From Ahaetulla prasina (taxonomy: Eukaryota; Chordata; Lepidosauria; Squamata; Colubridae), in contig NC_080541.1 of the NCBI RefSeq assembly GCF_028640845.1, positions 163,109,502-163,173,501 on the forward strand: a stretch of DNA of 64,000 nucleotides. Reading direction: 5' to 3'. The position numbers and the translations under genes are program-made. This document shows positions 33,101 to 44,152 of this stretch, in pieces; the stretch's first letter is position 1, and every line of letters starts with the position of its first letter. Below the pieces are notes generated by a model. That model ran no database searches, was not told the DNA's origin, and was given only the letters and a program-made list of their open reading frames with translations.

Positions 33101-35160
33101 ATTAAGAAGACTAAAGGAACAACTAGAGTAACTGCTGCTTTTTAATTTGGGAGTGAAAGCAGATTCAGAAAAAAGATATGATACATGATACATGCATTCT
33201 GTTGGTTTATGGGCTGCTAGAAAGCAACATCACTATTGTTCTTCTATGTCTGTGAGCTTCCTGAATGCATCTGAATGCCCAGTATGAGACCCAGAAAGCT
33301 GGACCACATGAGCCTTTGGCCTGATCCAGCAGAAGATTGATAGGATCTGATGAGACACTAGAGGATTTAGCAGGGTCTTTTTGAAATGCTCTTGTTATGC
33401 TGCTTTTTATTTAGGGATATTGCAGTGGATTAATGCATGAGCAAAGCAACATGCCTACAGAGGAGAAATAAATTCAGGGCCTGGCAGGCAGTGCCAGTAG
33501 CTATTCTCTATTGATTGGAGAATGATTAATGGATTTGCCTAAATAGAAACGTTTTGAGGACGTTTAATACTGAAATGTTTGACACTTTTGGGTTGGCTTG
33601 ACTCGTGTGAAGATGCCTGCTTGCAGTTGAGGTGCCTCTTCCTGAATAGCAGAGCCAGAGAACCACATTAGAATAGTTTGCAAAAGTATCTGAAGATAAA
33701 TAAGGAAGATAGGGAAGGATGAGCTAAATGAAGCTCATCAGACCTTCAGGCATTTATTTTATTATTTATTTAAATGATTTGACCATCTAGATCTAGTAGT
33801 TATCTTCCATGGCCTCACAATCTTCCTTCTGAAAATGCTCCATGACCCAGTTCATCTCCCCCACCTCTTCCTCCCCACCCTTCTCCTGCATTTCCCCAGA
33901 AATGATTTTCCAGTCAGGGACATATGTTGTCAGTGGACTAAAGGGCTAAAGCCAGCAATTGGGCCCAAGATAACTTCTCTTTTCCCCTCTACCTCTCTTT
34001 TTCTCCACCTAACACCTTTGATTATCTTATCATCAGCCCATGCATCTCTTGGAGAGGGGGGATTTTTTTCTGCAAATGCCATTTCCTGCCTTTGTCTTAT
34101 ACCTTAGCTATAATGGCAACAAAATTATTTTTTAAAGAAACGCCATCGGAATGTACCTGACATGAGAAAAGCGAGAAAGAACTGCTTAACAGGGAAAGAA
34201 AATATTCCTCTTTTCTCCCGACATTTCTCTAAACGGAACCTGTGAAAACAAGGAACAGTTCATATCCTTTAGCATGGAATTAAAGAAATGAAACCTTCCA
34301 AAATACGGTTTTGGGGCATTCATCGGAAAAACAAAATAAAAACATATTTCTGCAAACCAGTAAAAAAATCCTACTCCATTTGAGATCGCTTTCTGCAAAA
34401 ATATTTTTAAAATCTCCACAATATTTGTCATCTGAAATAGCTTCCTAACATGATCAACCAGAGACAGGGAAAGCAAAGGAGGAAGAAGTTGTTTGATCAG
34501 GTTGAGATAATATGATATTATCGAATGATGCAGGCTGTTTCCTCCCCTCCCCCCAGTAACAAAATGTGGAAGCAATGGTGTCTTTGACCTTCAGGAGAAT
34601 TGACTTGTCTAGCTTAACTATTCAAACAAATAACTGTATACACTCTTCAATCCTGATGAAGATTTTGATTTACTGTAATGGCCTGACTTTAATGAGCTAA
34701 ATTACTTTATTGAAATGTGTTTACTGAACTATACAGCCTTTCCCTCGTAAGTGTATTCTCTAACCTAAAAACCGCTGTGAATGATATGAGAGGATATGTA
34801 ACAGAGGACTGAATTGTTATATAATGTTCTATAGAATATTTATTTTAGAAGCCGTGAAAAATGAGTCTTGATTTAGCTGTGAAAGGAAAGTGATTTCTCA
34901 CAGTCCGTGGGTATCCATGACTTGATAAACTTATAGATTTTATGAGAATTAATCAGTGGAATAATTGAGACACACACGTGTGCACAGAGAGTTTTCATTA
35001 GAAATATGTATATTTGCTCTATATCATCGTTTTCATTCATTCTTTGCTGAAGAACACACCATGCTTTTATCAATAATCTTGTTTTTTTACCACCATCTTT
35101 TTCATTGGTCCATGAAAACAGTAGCCTATCTTTGATGTGATTAGTTTTTCAGTTGCAGGT
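27168..35160. other. Long unique AT-rich intergenic stretch
   Basis: About 8 kb with no clear transposon. It has a (TA)n run at 27612-27627 and a few phrases repeated with other parts of the window (for example agcatgttgtgcagacctag at 32.0 kb and a close form at 20.17 kb) that may be very old repeats. A segment at 33.27-33.34 kb (aagctggaccacatgagcct) resembles an old LINE/SINE scrap. Open frames are short and unrecognised. The region near 30.8-31.5 kb is somewhat GC-richer but encodes nothing I can name. Confidence 0.4.
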
Positions 35161-35166
35161 AGTCTA

Positions 35167-35562
35167 AAGTGACCAGATTTCAGCGATGGCAAAGTGGGAC
35201 ACCACTGAGGGGGCGGGGGGGAGTGGGGGCTGTGCATGCGTGCTGAGTCTTGCCATCTGCCTGAAGGAGGAGGAGCGGCTGCTGCTTCTCTGCTCTTCCA
35301 GGCAGGCTCGGATCTCCTCGGCTCTCCTCTCCGCTCTTCTCTTCCTCTTGGGTGAAGTCAAGCGGCATCTCTCCTCCCTCTTGCGCCCCCTTCTCTGCCA
35401 CTTCCCCTTCTCTGCCTCCTCCTCTTGCGTTGCCGCCTCCCATTTTCAGAATGGGAGTGAAACAAAAAAAATATATCAGGACTTTTTGGAATTGCTGCGG
35501 GACGCGGGACAAATTATTAAAAAGCGGGACTGTCCCGCCAAAAGCAGGATGTCTGGTCACTA
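35167..35562. mobile_element. DNA transposon (MITE-like) with AGTGACCAGA termini
   Basis: The left end aagtgaccagat and right end atgtctggtcacta are terminal inverted repeats. TA dinucleotides lie just outside (35165-35166 and 35563-35564). The right side contains cgggactgtcccgcca, itself a near-palindrome. The interior is GC-rich with CT-rich runs, and frames through it are not recognisable. The superfamily is uncertain; Tc1/mariner-like is possible from the TA. Confidence 0.55.
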
Positions 35563-35564
35563 TA

Positions 35565-35767
35565 AGGTAGTCCTCATTTAGTGACCACAATTGGGACTGG
35601 CAACTTGATCATTAAGCAAGATATCACACTTCTAACAAACCTATTTCAACTTTCCTGGACTTTACAAGCCTGCAAAGGTTGTAAATGCAAGGACTGACTT
35701 CTACATTATGTTTTCGACATCATCGAACGGTTGCTAAACGAGGCAATAACTAAATGAGGACTATCTA
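35565..35767. mobile_element. Short TA-flanked MITE (AGGTAGTCCTCATTTA type)
   Basis: Termini aggtagtcctcatttagtg and aactaaatgaggactatct are inverted repeats, with TA on each side. The ends resemble those of the 17.16 kb family but the interior differs (cacaattgggactggcaac), so it is a sister subfamily. It directly abuts the preceding element. Confidence 0.65.
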
Positions 35768-35769
35768 TA

Positions 35770-36904
35770 TTATGGAATTCCAGTCCTAACTTTTATAGTC
35801 AGTGGGCAGTTTCCTGCCATCAGATCGTATTCAAGGTAGTGAGCAAAATTTAAAAACAATAGAAAAGAAATTAAAAATGAAAAACTACTAATATTAAATT
35901 AACAAACAATTAAAATCTAGTGAGAGAAATGCGTCTTTACAATTGTGATAACACTAGCTTTCTCCTAGTGCTAGATAGACATGCATTTGATAATAGGATG
36001 CTCTTCAGAAGAATTTATCTTGAAGTTCTTGAAGATTTTTTAGGTTCATAAAGAGATAGAAACTATTTTGCAGACATTCGGATCTTAAGCACTTGAAGGC
36101 TTTGAAGATCAATACCTCTTTCCTCAATTATGTCCAATAAACAACTGCCAATCTGTGGAAACTCTTTTAATACAGCATATAATTTTTCTGTCACACACTA
36201 GCTGGCAGCCTAGATGCTGCTAGTTTTAGGGTAACTCCATGCATATCATATATTTATTTTGAAATAATAGGGCTACATCTTTAATACTTACCTTTATAAC
36301 TCCTGGATGAAGGCCACCATTTCATTAGTAGAATAAATAGAATAATGCGTGTGAGAACTGATGGTCCTTTAAGTTTCGATAGAATAATACAATGTTAAAG
36401 AAGATAACTTAGGTTTAAACAATAGAACTTCAAACGGGTAAATTTGAAACATCTATCATACAGCTATGTTTTTCAGTTCATAATTTTTCTATATAATTTT
36501 TCTACATTATTGCGCTTTAACCCTTCATTAAGACATTTATGGATGATAACTAGCTTAGTTGATAATTAGATTCTCTAGGAAATTAGCATCAAATCCCCAG
36601 CTATCAAAACAGCATAGCTGAAATGTGTCTCTCTATTTGTTTTGGTACAGAAAGTCCCAATGCCTGACTTCCAAATAGGCATTGCTGCTTGCAAGGGATG
36701 ATTTGCAGTGCAATACATCTGGATGACTCTGGGTTAAAGAAGGTTACAATATCCCTCTGTAGTCCAGATGTTGAACTGATGGGTAACCATTGTCTTTTGG
36801 ACCTATGGCTTGCAATACCTTTCCAAACACAGCATTTGATTAGTGTTTGGGAAAAGCAAACACTTTTGGGAAAAAGAGGGCTTGAAAGGGTTCCTGGTTT
36901 GATT
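35770..36904. other. Unique sequence, nothing assigned
   Basis: AT-rich, no repeat family or gene recognised. Confidence 0.4.
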
Positions 36905-37384
36905 CAGAAAGAAAATTCTTACACTTTTTAATTTTTCAAGATTATACAAAATATTTTTAAAAATGTATCAGTACAATGAACTGTACAGTGAAATGTATTT
37001 TTAATAAGATTTATATAAGAATGTAAATATGGATGTGTAATTTGAGATTAGGAATTTTTTGTTATGATGGATGAATAGAATGGAAGAAATATGGGATTTC
37101 TTAAGGAATATATTTGGGAAGTAATACAATGGACAGAGATAAAACAAATGTAAAAACTAGTAATGAAAAAGTGAGTTTGGAAAAATGAATTGATGGACGC
37201 AATGAAATGGAATGTTATGGTTATTCTAAGATTTTGTTTAGGTTTATTATTAAATTACAGGTGATTTTTAAATCTTATTATGGTAATGATGGATAAATAT
37301 TTTTGAATTAATGATTGGATTATTGGAAATACTGCATACTTTATTAAACTTAGAGTTAAACATTGGTTATGTTATAATAATAAT
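36905..37384 (+). mobile_element. Possible L1 3' region, upstream part
   Basis: A strongly T/A/G-biased plus strand with few C (words such as tggaagaaatatgggatttc) resembles L1 ORF2 end or 3' UTR composition. It is interrupted by the CR1 at 37.42-38.64 kb and appears to resume at 38.64 kb, ending in an A-rich tail. The identification rests on composition and context only. Confidence 0.35.

Positions 37385-37421
<37 letters not shown>
37385..37421. repeat. (AAC)n microsatellite at a CR1 3' end
   Basis: About twelve AAC units at the 3' terminus of the minus-strand CR1. Here the usual AATAG tail is replaced by (GTT)n in the CR1 sense. Confidence 0.9.
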
Positions 37422-37478
37422 GAGTTGAAAGGGACCTTGGAGGTCTTCTAGTCTAACCCCCTGCCCAGGCAGGAAGCC

Positions 37479-37826
37479 CTACACCATTTCAGACAAATGG
37501 TTATCCAACATTTTCTTAAAAATTTCCAGTGTTGGAGCATTCACAACTTCTGCAGGCAAGTTGTTCCACTGATTAATTGTTCCAACTGTCAGGAAATTTC
37601 TCCTTAGTTCTAAGTTGCTTCTCTCCTTGATTAGTTTCCACCCATTGCTTCTTGTTCTACCCTCAGGTGCTTTGGAAAATAGTTTGACTTCCTCTTCTTT
37701 GTGGCAACCCCTGAGATATTGGAACACTGCTATCATGTCTCCCCTAGTCCTTCTTTTCGTTAAACTAGGCATACCGAGTTCCTGCAACCGTACTTCATAT
37801 GTTTTAGCCTCCAGTCCCCTAATCAT
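37479..37826 (-). pseudogene. CR1 ORF2 C-terminus, after a frameshift
   Basis: The frame continues the previous entry with MIRGLEAKTYEVRLQELGMP and RGDMIAVFQYLRGCHKEEEV, then INQWNNLPAEVVNAPTLE, and ends at LSEMV followed by a stop. The homologous CR1 at 26.7-27.0 kb extends further (QGFLPEQ), so the stop is probably a mutation. With the frameshift it makes this copy inactive. Confidence 0.85.
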
Positions 37827-38636
37827 CTTTTTGCTCTTCTCTGCACTCTTTCTAGAGTCTCAACATCTTTTTTACATCGTGGCGACCAAAACTGAATGCA
37901 ATATTCCAAGTGTGGCCTTACCAAGGCATTATAAAGTGGTATTAACACTTCACGTGATCTTGATTCTATCCCTCTGTTTATGCAGCCCAGAACTGTGTTG
38001 GCTTTTTTGGCAGCTGCTGCACACTGCTGGCTCATATCTAAATGGTTGTCCACTAGGACTCCAAGATCCCTCTCACAGTTACTACTATTGAGCAAAGTAC
38101 CACATATACGATACCTGTGCATTTTGTTTTTTTGGCCTAAATGTAGAACCTTACTTTTTTCACTGTTGAATTTCATTTCGTTAGATAGCACCCAATGTTC
38201 TAGTCTGTCAAGATGTTTCTGTATCTTGAGCCTATCTTCTGGAGTGTTGGCTATTCCTGCCAGCTTGGTGTCATCTGCAAATTTGATGAGTTCCCCATCT
38301 ATCCCCTCGTCCAAGTCATTGATGAAGATGTTGAAGAGTACTGGGCCTAAAACAGACCCTTGGGGTACTCCACTGCATACTTCCCTCCATGTGGATGTAG
38401 TTCCGTTGAGGACTACATGTTGAATGCGGTTGGTCAGCCAGTTACAAATCCATCTAGTGGTGGTGCTGTCTAACCCACATTTTTCTACTTTATCTAGTAG
38501 TAGGTTATGGTCTACTTTATCAAATGCTTTACTGAAGTCCAAGTAAATTATATCGACAGCATTCCTCTGGTCCACTAATTTTGTCACTTTGAAGTTATGT
38601 TTAACTTCAAATAAGATTACCTGATTATATAATTGT
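37823..38636 (-). pseudogene. CR1 reverse transcriptase, C-terminal two thirds
   Basis: The minus-strand frame carries, in order, the RT motif A region (YLDFSKAFDKVDH), motif B (GVPQGSVLGPVLFNIFINDL), catalytic motif C (KFADDTKLAG), and the thumb/C-terminal region (LVRPHLEYCIQFW and ERVQRRAKR). All catalytic residues visible here are intact. The N-terminal endonuclease and fingers are missing through 5' truncation. A one-base deletion after ERVQRRA moves the frame to the next entry. It would polymerise cDNA in target-primed reverse transcription if intact. Confidence 0.88.
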
Positions 38637-38639
38637 ATC

Positions 38640-38790
38640 TGTATTGAGAAAAGTTTGAAGTCCGCCCCCCACAGAAAGCCACACAATATAAATACCCCAT
38701 TTTGAATTCTTCCCTTCTCCTTTTTGTTATTTTCTATTTCATTTTTATTGAAATTTAATAAAGATGTTTAAGAAAATTTTTGGAAAAAAA
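38640..38790 (+). mobile_element. Possible L1 3' end, downstream part with A-rich tail
   Basis: The sequence tttctatttcatttttattg, then aaatttaataaagatgttta and an A8 run, looks like a LINE 3' UTR end with a polyadenylation-like signal. It may be the continuation of 36905-37384 after the CR1 insertion. No target duplication could be confirmed. Confidence 0.4.
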
Positions 38791-38799
38791 AGACTTACA

Positions 38800-40843
38800 C
38801 AAAATAATATTTTTAAAGTAGATCAGTGAAAAATATCTGCATTCCTTTTTGCTTTTTAGGTAGGGTTTGCCTATTTTGCTTTTTTGTCAATGTAAGGATA
38901 AAAAGTAGTTTTTAGATAATTCCTTCAGCCAAATACTGCCCCAGAAATGTCAGTTTCTGCTTGGAGCAGATAGAATAAGCATAATTACAGCTTCGCTGGC
39001 AGGATATTTTAACACTGACGGTGATAATGTTTAAATTTTTAATCAGGCATGTAACTTAAAAAGCACATCACATAAAATGTGCAAAGAAAATGGGCTAATC
39101 CTGATGTACTATTAGACACTTTATTTCACTGATGGAAGCGAACATCGATAAACATTATTTATCATAAATGACAGAACTGAATGTGTTTTACTAATAAAAT
39201 TTACACAGTAAAAATGGTGATTCTCTGAAAAGCCAAAAATTATTTTGGGGAAGTCTGTGATATGTATATAAAGTATACACAAAGCAGAAAGGAATATAGA
39301 AGGACTTATATTGGAATCCATTCGTTAGATTTAATCTTTACTGAGTTCTATTACATTAATTTTCAGATATCTGAGTCCTGGACAGCAGCTTAATTCTTTT
39401 TCACCTTTATTTCACCTCTCAGAAATTCTTAGGCTTAAAAGAAACGGGGAAAAGTTTATTTAATTGTAATTATATTTGCTTAGATGATGATGATGATTGG
39501 CTTAGTTGTGCCCATTTATTTATTGATTAAATTTATATGCCATCCATCCAATATGACTCGGGGGAGCTTACGGCATCATGAAAGCACAATACAAAACAAT
39601 AAAGACATTCCAAACGTTAAAATATTCAGCAATAAGAATTAAAACAATAAAGTTAACAACAACAACAACAACAACAACAACAAACAGATAGGGACCTATA
39701 TGTAGACAGAATGAACCAGAATTACCTTTGTGAAAATCAATCCTGGAGAATTAGGATCTTCTGCCCCCTGCTGCCTTATATGTCTTGTATCTAGGATCAA
39801 TTGAAGGAATTGAGCAGAGGGAATGTTAAGGAAGCTGCAGAGAGAAGAGGTGAACCAAACACCGTAGTGAGAGAACTCAAGTTCTCTCACATGAGTTGGT
39901 TGTATCCCTCCACACTGAGCTCCTCTTCCTCTTTCTTCTCTTTTGCCAGATGATTATTGTAATGTATTTGAATTTTAGGAGGGAAATTTGGGCGGGAAAA
40001 TGCACGCTGCTGATTGGCTCTTAGATCCTTTTGAGTACTAGTTTTGATGGGATGCAGAAAACTATCCTATTTATTAAACTCAGAAGTTGCTTGTTTCCAT
40101 GTCAACCATCTTATTCCATATGTGGTTTATATATTTAATCCTTGTTAACTTGAAATCATCAGGAAACATGAATTCTATGACTGGATTCACCTGGTATACC
40201 AATCCATGAGTTGTTTAATCATGGTTTCTTAAATATGCCAGTTCTGTTTGGGTTATCAAATCATGTCAAGTCACAATGATAGCTGTCTAACTACAATATC
40301 TGAGGTCAAAGTATACATTAGCCCCAGACCAGATCACATCTTTGCTTAGTACTATGCGAGATTTTCAGACTGCAACAATAGACAAGTCTTTTTAGTGGTG
40401 ACACCACAATTATTGGATCTCTTTTCTGATTAACATTCATCAGGCTTTTGCTGCTTTCCCATTGTCTCTTTGATAACATTTCAAAAAGTCTAATATCTTT
40501 TAATTTACCATTGCTGTCCCTTGATTTTGATATTTTACTTTTGCTTTTCTCTTTCAATTATGTATTTTGTTATTGTTGCTCATCACATTGCTCGCTCTCT
40601 TTTTTTTGCTGTAAAATTTCCTTTTTCCTTTGTTGTAAAATTAGCTTCAAAGAAACATTAAGGAAATTTTGAAATCTTTTGAGTTTTACTTATCCTGCAT
40701 CTAAGAGGCAAGATAAATTTAAAACTCTTAAGGCTGACTAACCAATTTTACTGTGGTTATCTTTTGATCTTAGCAATATATAATCTTAACAGGTAGACTT
40801 TAGAACCGCTAATTTTATTCCCTTCCTTTTATAAGGTTGAGAT
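38800..40843. other. Mostly unique AT-rich sequence
   Basis: Apart from the LINE tail at 39.51-39.69 kb, nothing is recognised. T-rich sequence at 40.45-40.67 kb gives a Leu/Ser/Phe-rich frame without meaning. Confidence 0.4.
39512..39690 (-). mobile_element. Old LINE 3' end with (AAC)n
   Basis: On the plus strand, atttatttattgattaaatt, ccatccatccaatatgactc and gggggagcttacggcatcat read as the inverse of a LINE tail (gcctaagctcc...catataaat type). An A-rich part and (AAC)n at 39655-39683 follow. Degenerate, no coding. Confidence 0.5.
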
Positions 40844-41378
40844 CAGGGGTGAAATGCTCCCGGTTCGGACCGGATCGCCAAGTCCAAACAGGTGGTTTGG
40901 AGAACCGGTAGCAAAAATCCCTGCCCCCACCCCCAGCTGAGCCGCACGATCATCAGAGGTTGCTTTTTTTAACTTTCAAAAGCAATTTTTCTTCGGCCGA
41001 AAAAATGCTTTTAAAAGTAAAAAAAAAAGCCTCTGAGGACCGTGTGGCTTAGCTGGGATTGTCAGAACCCTTTAAAAGCATTTTTTTCTACAACCTCTTT
41101 GGCCGAAGAGGCTGTAAAAAAATGCTTTTAAAGGGTTCTAACAATCATCTGGGATCGTCAGAACCCTTTAAAAGCTTTTTTCCCTCTGGCGATCCCAGCT
41201 GATTTGCCTGATTATCACAGGCTTTTAAAAGCATTTTTAATTCAGCTGAAGAGGTTGTAGAAAAAACACTTTTAAAAGTTTTCTTTTTAAAAAAGTTGGC
41301 CATGCCTACCCAGTCACATTACCCCCCCACAAGCTATGACCACAGAAACGGTAGTAACACATTTTACATCCCCCCCCG
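40844..41378. mobile_element. 535-bp hAT MITE with perfect 8-bp TSD
   Basis: It begins caggggtgaaatgctcccgg and ends acattttacatccccccccg, flanked by gttgagat on both sides (40836-40843 and 41379-41386). The interior has internal inverted repeats built from ccctttaaaagcattttt and its complement, occurring several times, plus an aaccggtag motif. Noncoding; the right terminus is degenerate. Confidence 0.8.
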
Positions 41379-41511
41379 GTTGAGATGGTTTGATCAATAA
41401 CAGATTTTACGTTCTAAAAAAAACCCTTCCTACTAATTTGCTTGCTCTGATTTGATAGCCTTCAGGTAGGGTGGAGCATCATTTCCAGCCAGGTGAAGAC
41501 AGAATTACAGT

Positions 41512-41649
41512 CAGTGGTGGGATTCAAATAATTTAACAACCGGTTCTCTGCCCTAATGATATCTTCCAACAACCAGTTTGCCAAACTGCTCAGAAAGTTA
41601 ACAACCGGTTCTCCCCGAAATGGTGTGAACTGGTTGAATCCCACCACTG
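41512..41649 (-). mobile_element. 138-bp hAT MITE with perfect 8-bp TSD
   Basis: Termini cagtggtgggattcaa and ttgaatcccaccactg, flanked by attacagt (41504-41511 and 41650-41657). It is the inverse of the 14330-14466 copy, so both derive from one short family. Confidence 0.9.
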
Positions 41650-41675
41650 ATTACAGTGCAAGGAATCATCTGAAA

Positions 41676-41938
41676 CAGTGGTGGGTTTCAATTTTTTTTA
41701 CTACCAGTTCTGTGGGCGTGGTTTAGTGGGGAGTGGCATGGCTTGGTCGGCGTGACTTGGTGTGTGTGGCAGGGGAAGGTTATTGCAAAATCTCCATTTC
41801 TTCCCAATCAGCTGGGACTTGGGAGGCAGAGAAAAGACGGGGGCCAGTCAGAATTTTTACTACCGGTCCTCCGAACTACTCAAAATTTCCACTACTGGTT
41901 CTCCAGAACTGGTCAGAACCAGCTGAAACCCACCTCTG
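41676..41938 (+). mobile_element. hAT MITE (CAGTGGTGGGTTTCAA type)
   Basis: It runs from cagtggtgggtttcaa to ctgaaacccacctctg, flanked by atctgaaa (41668-41675) and atttgaaa (41939-41946), an 8-bp duplication with one mismatch. The interior shares tattgcaaaatctccatttc and ttctccagaactggtcagaa with the copies at 53.01 and 56.45 kb. Confidence 0.85.
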
Positions 41939-41959
41939 ATTTGAAACAAAGAATTCAAC

Positions 41960-42117
41960 ATTTTGCTTCTCTTACGGGCCGCACAAACAATGGATGAGTG
42001 AGTGAAGCTTCATGTGCACATGCACAGAATCTAGTTTGCGCACAACCCCTCCCCTGGGTCGGTAGAAGAATTGTCTTCTACAAAAATAGTCCATGGTGGG
42101 AGAAAGGTTGGGGACCG
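41960..42117. mobile_element. hAT MITE right-end remnant
   Basis: The end aggttggggaccgctg, preceded by agtccatggtgggaga, is the typical right terminus of a common hAT MITE (left end cagcggtccccaacct). The left terminus and target duplication are not found, so this copy is truncated, or disrupted by the MITE at 41676-41938. Confidence 0.5.
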
Positions 42118-42629
42118 CTGAGTTAGAGGCTCACTTAAGATTATATTCAGCATAGATGCACGTTTCATAGAATCTCACAAATATATGCTTATGTGTCCTA
42201 TTGAATTGAGACCTACGTCCAGTTTGTAGCATGAAATTTTCAAGTCATTCCCAATATTTATAGAAACTTTATTAATTGACTGGCTGAGTGATTCTACCAT
42301 TGCTTTATATTAATAAAAAAAATCTACTTTATCCCAGCGGTCAACATCTTTTATTAAAGCATTGATCCTAGATATCAGTAAAGGAATTCTAAAAATGCAA
42401 CCATTCCTCCTGCCCCCCCCCGCCCTCCGCTCCATTTCTTTTTCCTTTTTCTCTTTTGCCCTGACTAAAAACAATCGGCCAAGATGTTCCATTTAAGTCC
42501 TGACAATTTAATACACCCCATTTACTGAACATTTTCCTATGCAGCTGAGGAAAGCCAGAAACCCCTATGTTGGGAAAAATTAAAACAACAAACCTTGATT
42601 GCATATCACGATTTCATATTTCGCAGATG

Positions 42630-42970
42630 TTAATATTTAATCACACACAGAAGCGTTTAGCTTAAGTGCATTAATGTAACTCATTTAAAAGGGCTCAGTA
42701 ATGGTCCCTATTAACTCCCAGCGCGGGTATTATCCATGTTGCTGTGCTCATAAGGCCAGAGGGAGTGAATCCTATTGGCACCCACTGAGATTGCTGTGAT
42801 CTGTTGCAAATCCTGTTAACATCTAATTACTTATGAGAACCGTCCAGGGAATAGCTAATGAGCTGCAGGAAACCCATTGAAGGAAATTCTTCTTTAATAT
42901 AGAATGAAACATCTTCTGTCTTTCAATTACAGCTTCCTCATATGAGCATAATTATACTCTTAGGGAATGT
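42630..42970. promoter_or_regulatory. Candidate conserved noncoding element
   Basis: About 340 bases of complex, repeat-free sequence with balanced composition and homeodomain-type sites (taattac, 42823-42829; gctaatgagc, 42854-42863), plus retained CpGs (cagcgcgggtatta, aaccgtcc). In an AT-rich, transposon-laden neighbourhood this texture is typical of enhancers under constraint. Conservation is not tested. Confidence 0.35.
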
Positions 42971-43787
42971 GAGTATTATTTGTTGTTTTTAATTACATGC
43001 CATTGGTCACATGGAAAAAATAATAATTTCCCCAACCCAGATAAACATTGGTGAAAAGTTTAATATTCAAGCAAATTTAATAATGTGATTTGTACTACTT
43101 TCTATCCTGTTTAATGATCAGATGTTAATATAAGAAGCATGGAAGAAGAAGTATGTAGAGAGGAATGAAAAATAGCATGTGTGAGGGTGATAACCTCCAG
43201 AAATAGGAATATTCTTTTCTCTGATCCAAGATGTGATCTCTTGAATAACGACTTAATCAGAAACAAAAGAATGAGAAATATAAACAGTATGTATTATTTT
43301 TAGTGGAAGAAACCAATGAACACATTTCATTTCCATTGTTATTGTTGGTATTTCTCAGCCCACTCCACGCCCTGCTAAATATTTTTTCCCCCAAATATAT
43401 CACATTTGAGTTTTGTGTCTGAAAGATAATCAAGAGTGTTGTGTGTCACAAAACACAAATGCTCCACTAAGTAGCATGCACTGCTGCTATTTTCAATTCC
43501 TCCAGTAGATTGGCCTGCATTGGCCCCAGACACTATTAGCTCTTTTGAAGTACAGATGGGCAGGGAACACTCTTTCAAAAGTTTCCTCCAGACCATGGTG
43601 AGAAATGATGGGAGTTACAGTTCAACCTCTAAGCAGTCTTCCATAACTGAGAATTTCCAGAAGAACACAACAATTTGGCAGTGTCTCAGAATTGTCAGTA
43701 GAATTGATTAAAGGGCCAGTACATTTTACACTACTGTAATTTTTGACCCTTTAACTCAGCAGTGGAGAAGAGAGAAGTCAATAAAAT

Positions 43788-43855
43788 AACAGTAAGGGGC
43801 TAAAGACCTCTAAGATCCCTTCTTGCTCTATGATTTTATGATTTTACTCTCTGCT
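43788..43855 (+). mobile_element. Old CR1-like 3' end
   Basis: The sequence ctaaagacctctaagatccc, then ttcttgctctatgattttat, is a diverged form of the CR1 3' terminus with an ATGATTTT-type tail. Only about 60 bases remain. Confidence 0.5.
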
Positions 43856-43880
43856 TTGTGCAACTATATAGGATTAAAAT

Positions 43881-44144
43881 CAGGGGTGAAATGCTCCTGG
43901 TTTGGCCTGGTTCAGCCAAAGTGATGGTGGCCAGTGGTTCGGAGAACTGGTAGCATGGTGGTGCGAGGCTCTACCCACCCACCTACCCACCCGGTTGTCG
44001 TTACTTTCTGGTTTTAACCAGGAAGTAACCTGTTTTTTACCCTCTGCGCATGCACAGAAGGGTTTGTGCATGTGCAGAGGGTCCAAGTGCGTGTGGTGAG
44101 TGCACTTCCGAACCGGTTGCGAAGGTAAGTAGATTTCACCCCTG
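43881..44144. mobile_element. 264-bp hAT MITE with 8-bp TSD
   Basis: It starts caggggtgaaatgctcctgg and ends agatttcacccctg, flanked by attaaaat (43873-43880) and tttaaaat (44145-44152). The interior includes ctacccacccacctaccc and a gcatgcacagaagggtttgt pair of inverse phrases. The left terminus is shared with the 40844 element. Confidence 0.85.
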
Positions 44145-44152
44145 TTTAAAAT

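Larger units (their letters stand above)
37422..38636 (-). mobile_element. CR1 LINE, 5'-truncated, about 1.2 kb
   Basis: The 3' end on the minus strand has the CR1 signature (plus strand agggaccttggaggtcttct). Upstream lies a long reverse transcriptase coding region. It lacks the endonuclease and ORF1. The copy is well preserved, with one visible frameshift, so it is among the younger CR1s in the window. It appears to split an L1-like 3' region. Confidence 0.88.
42120..43872. other. Unique sequence with a possible conserved block
   Basis: Repeat-free apart from a CR1 scrap at 43.79 kb. The part at 42.63-42.97 kb is described separately. No gene recognised. Confidence 0.4.

Noticed and set aside
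43520..43711. Short plus-strand open frame of 63 codons
   Set aside because: No domain, no splice context. Part of its sequence (gggagttacagttcaacct) looks like an old MITE scrap.
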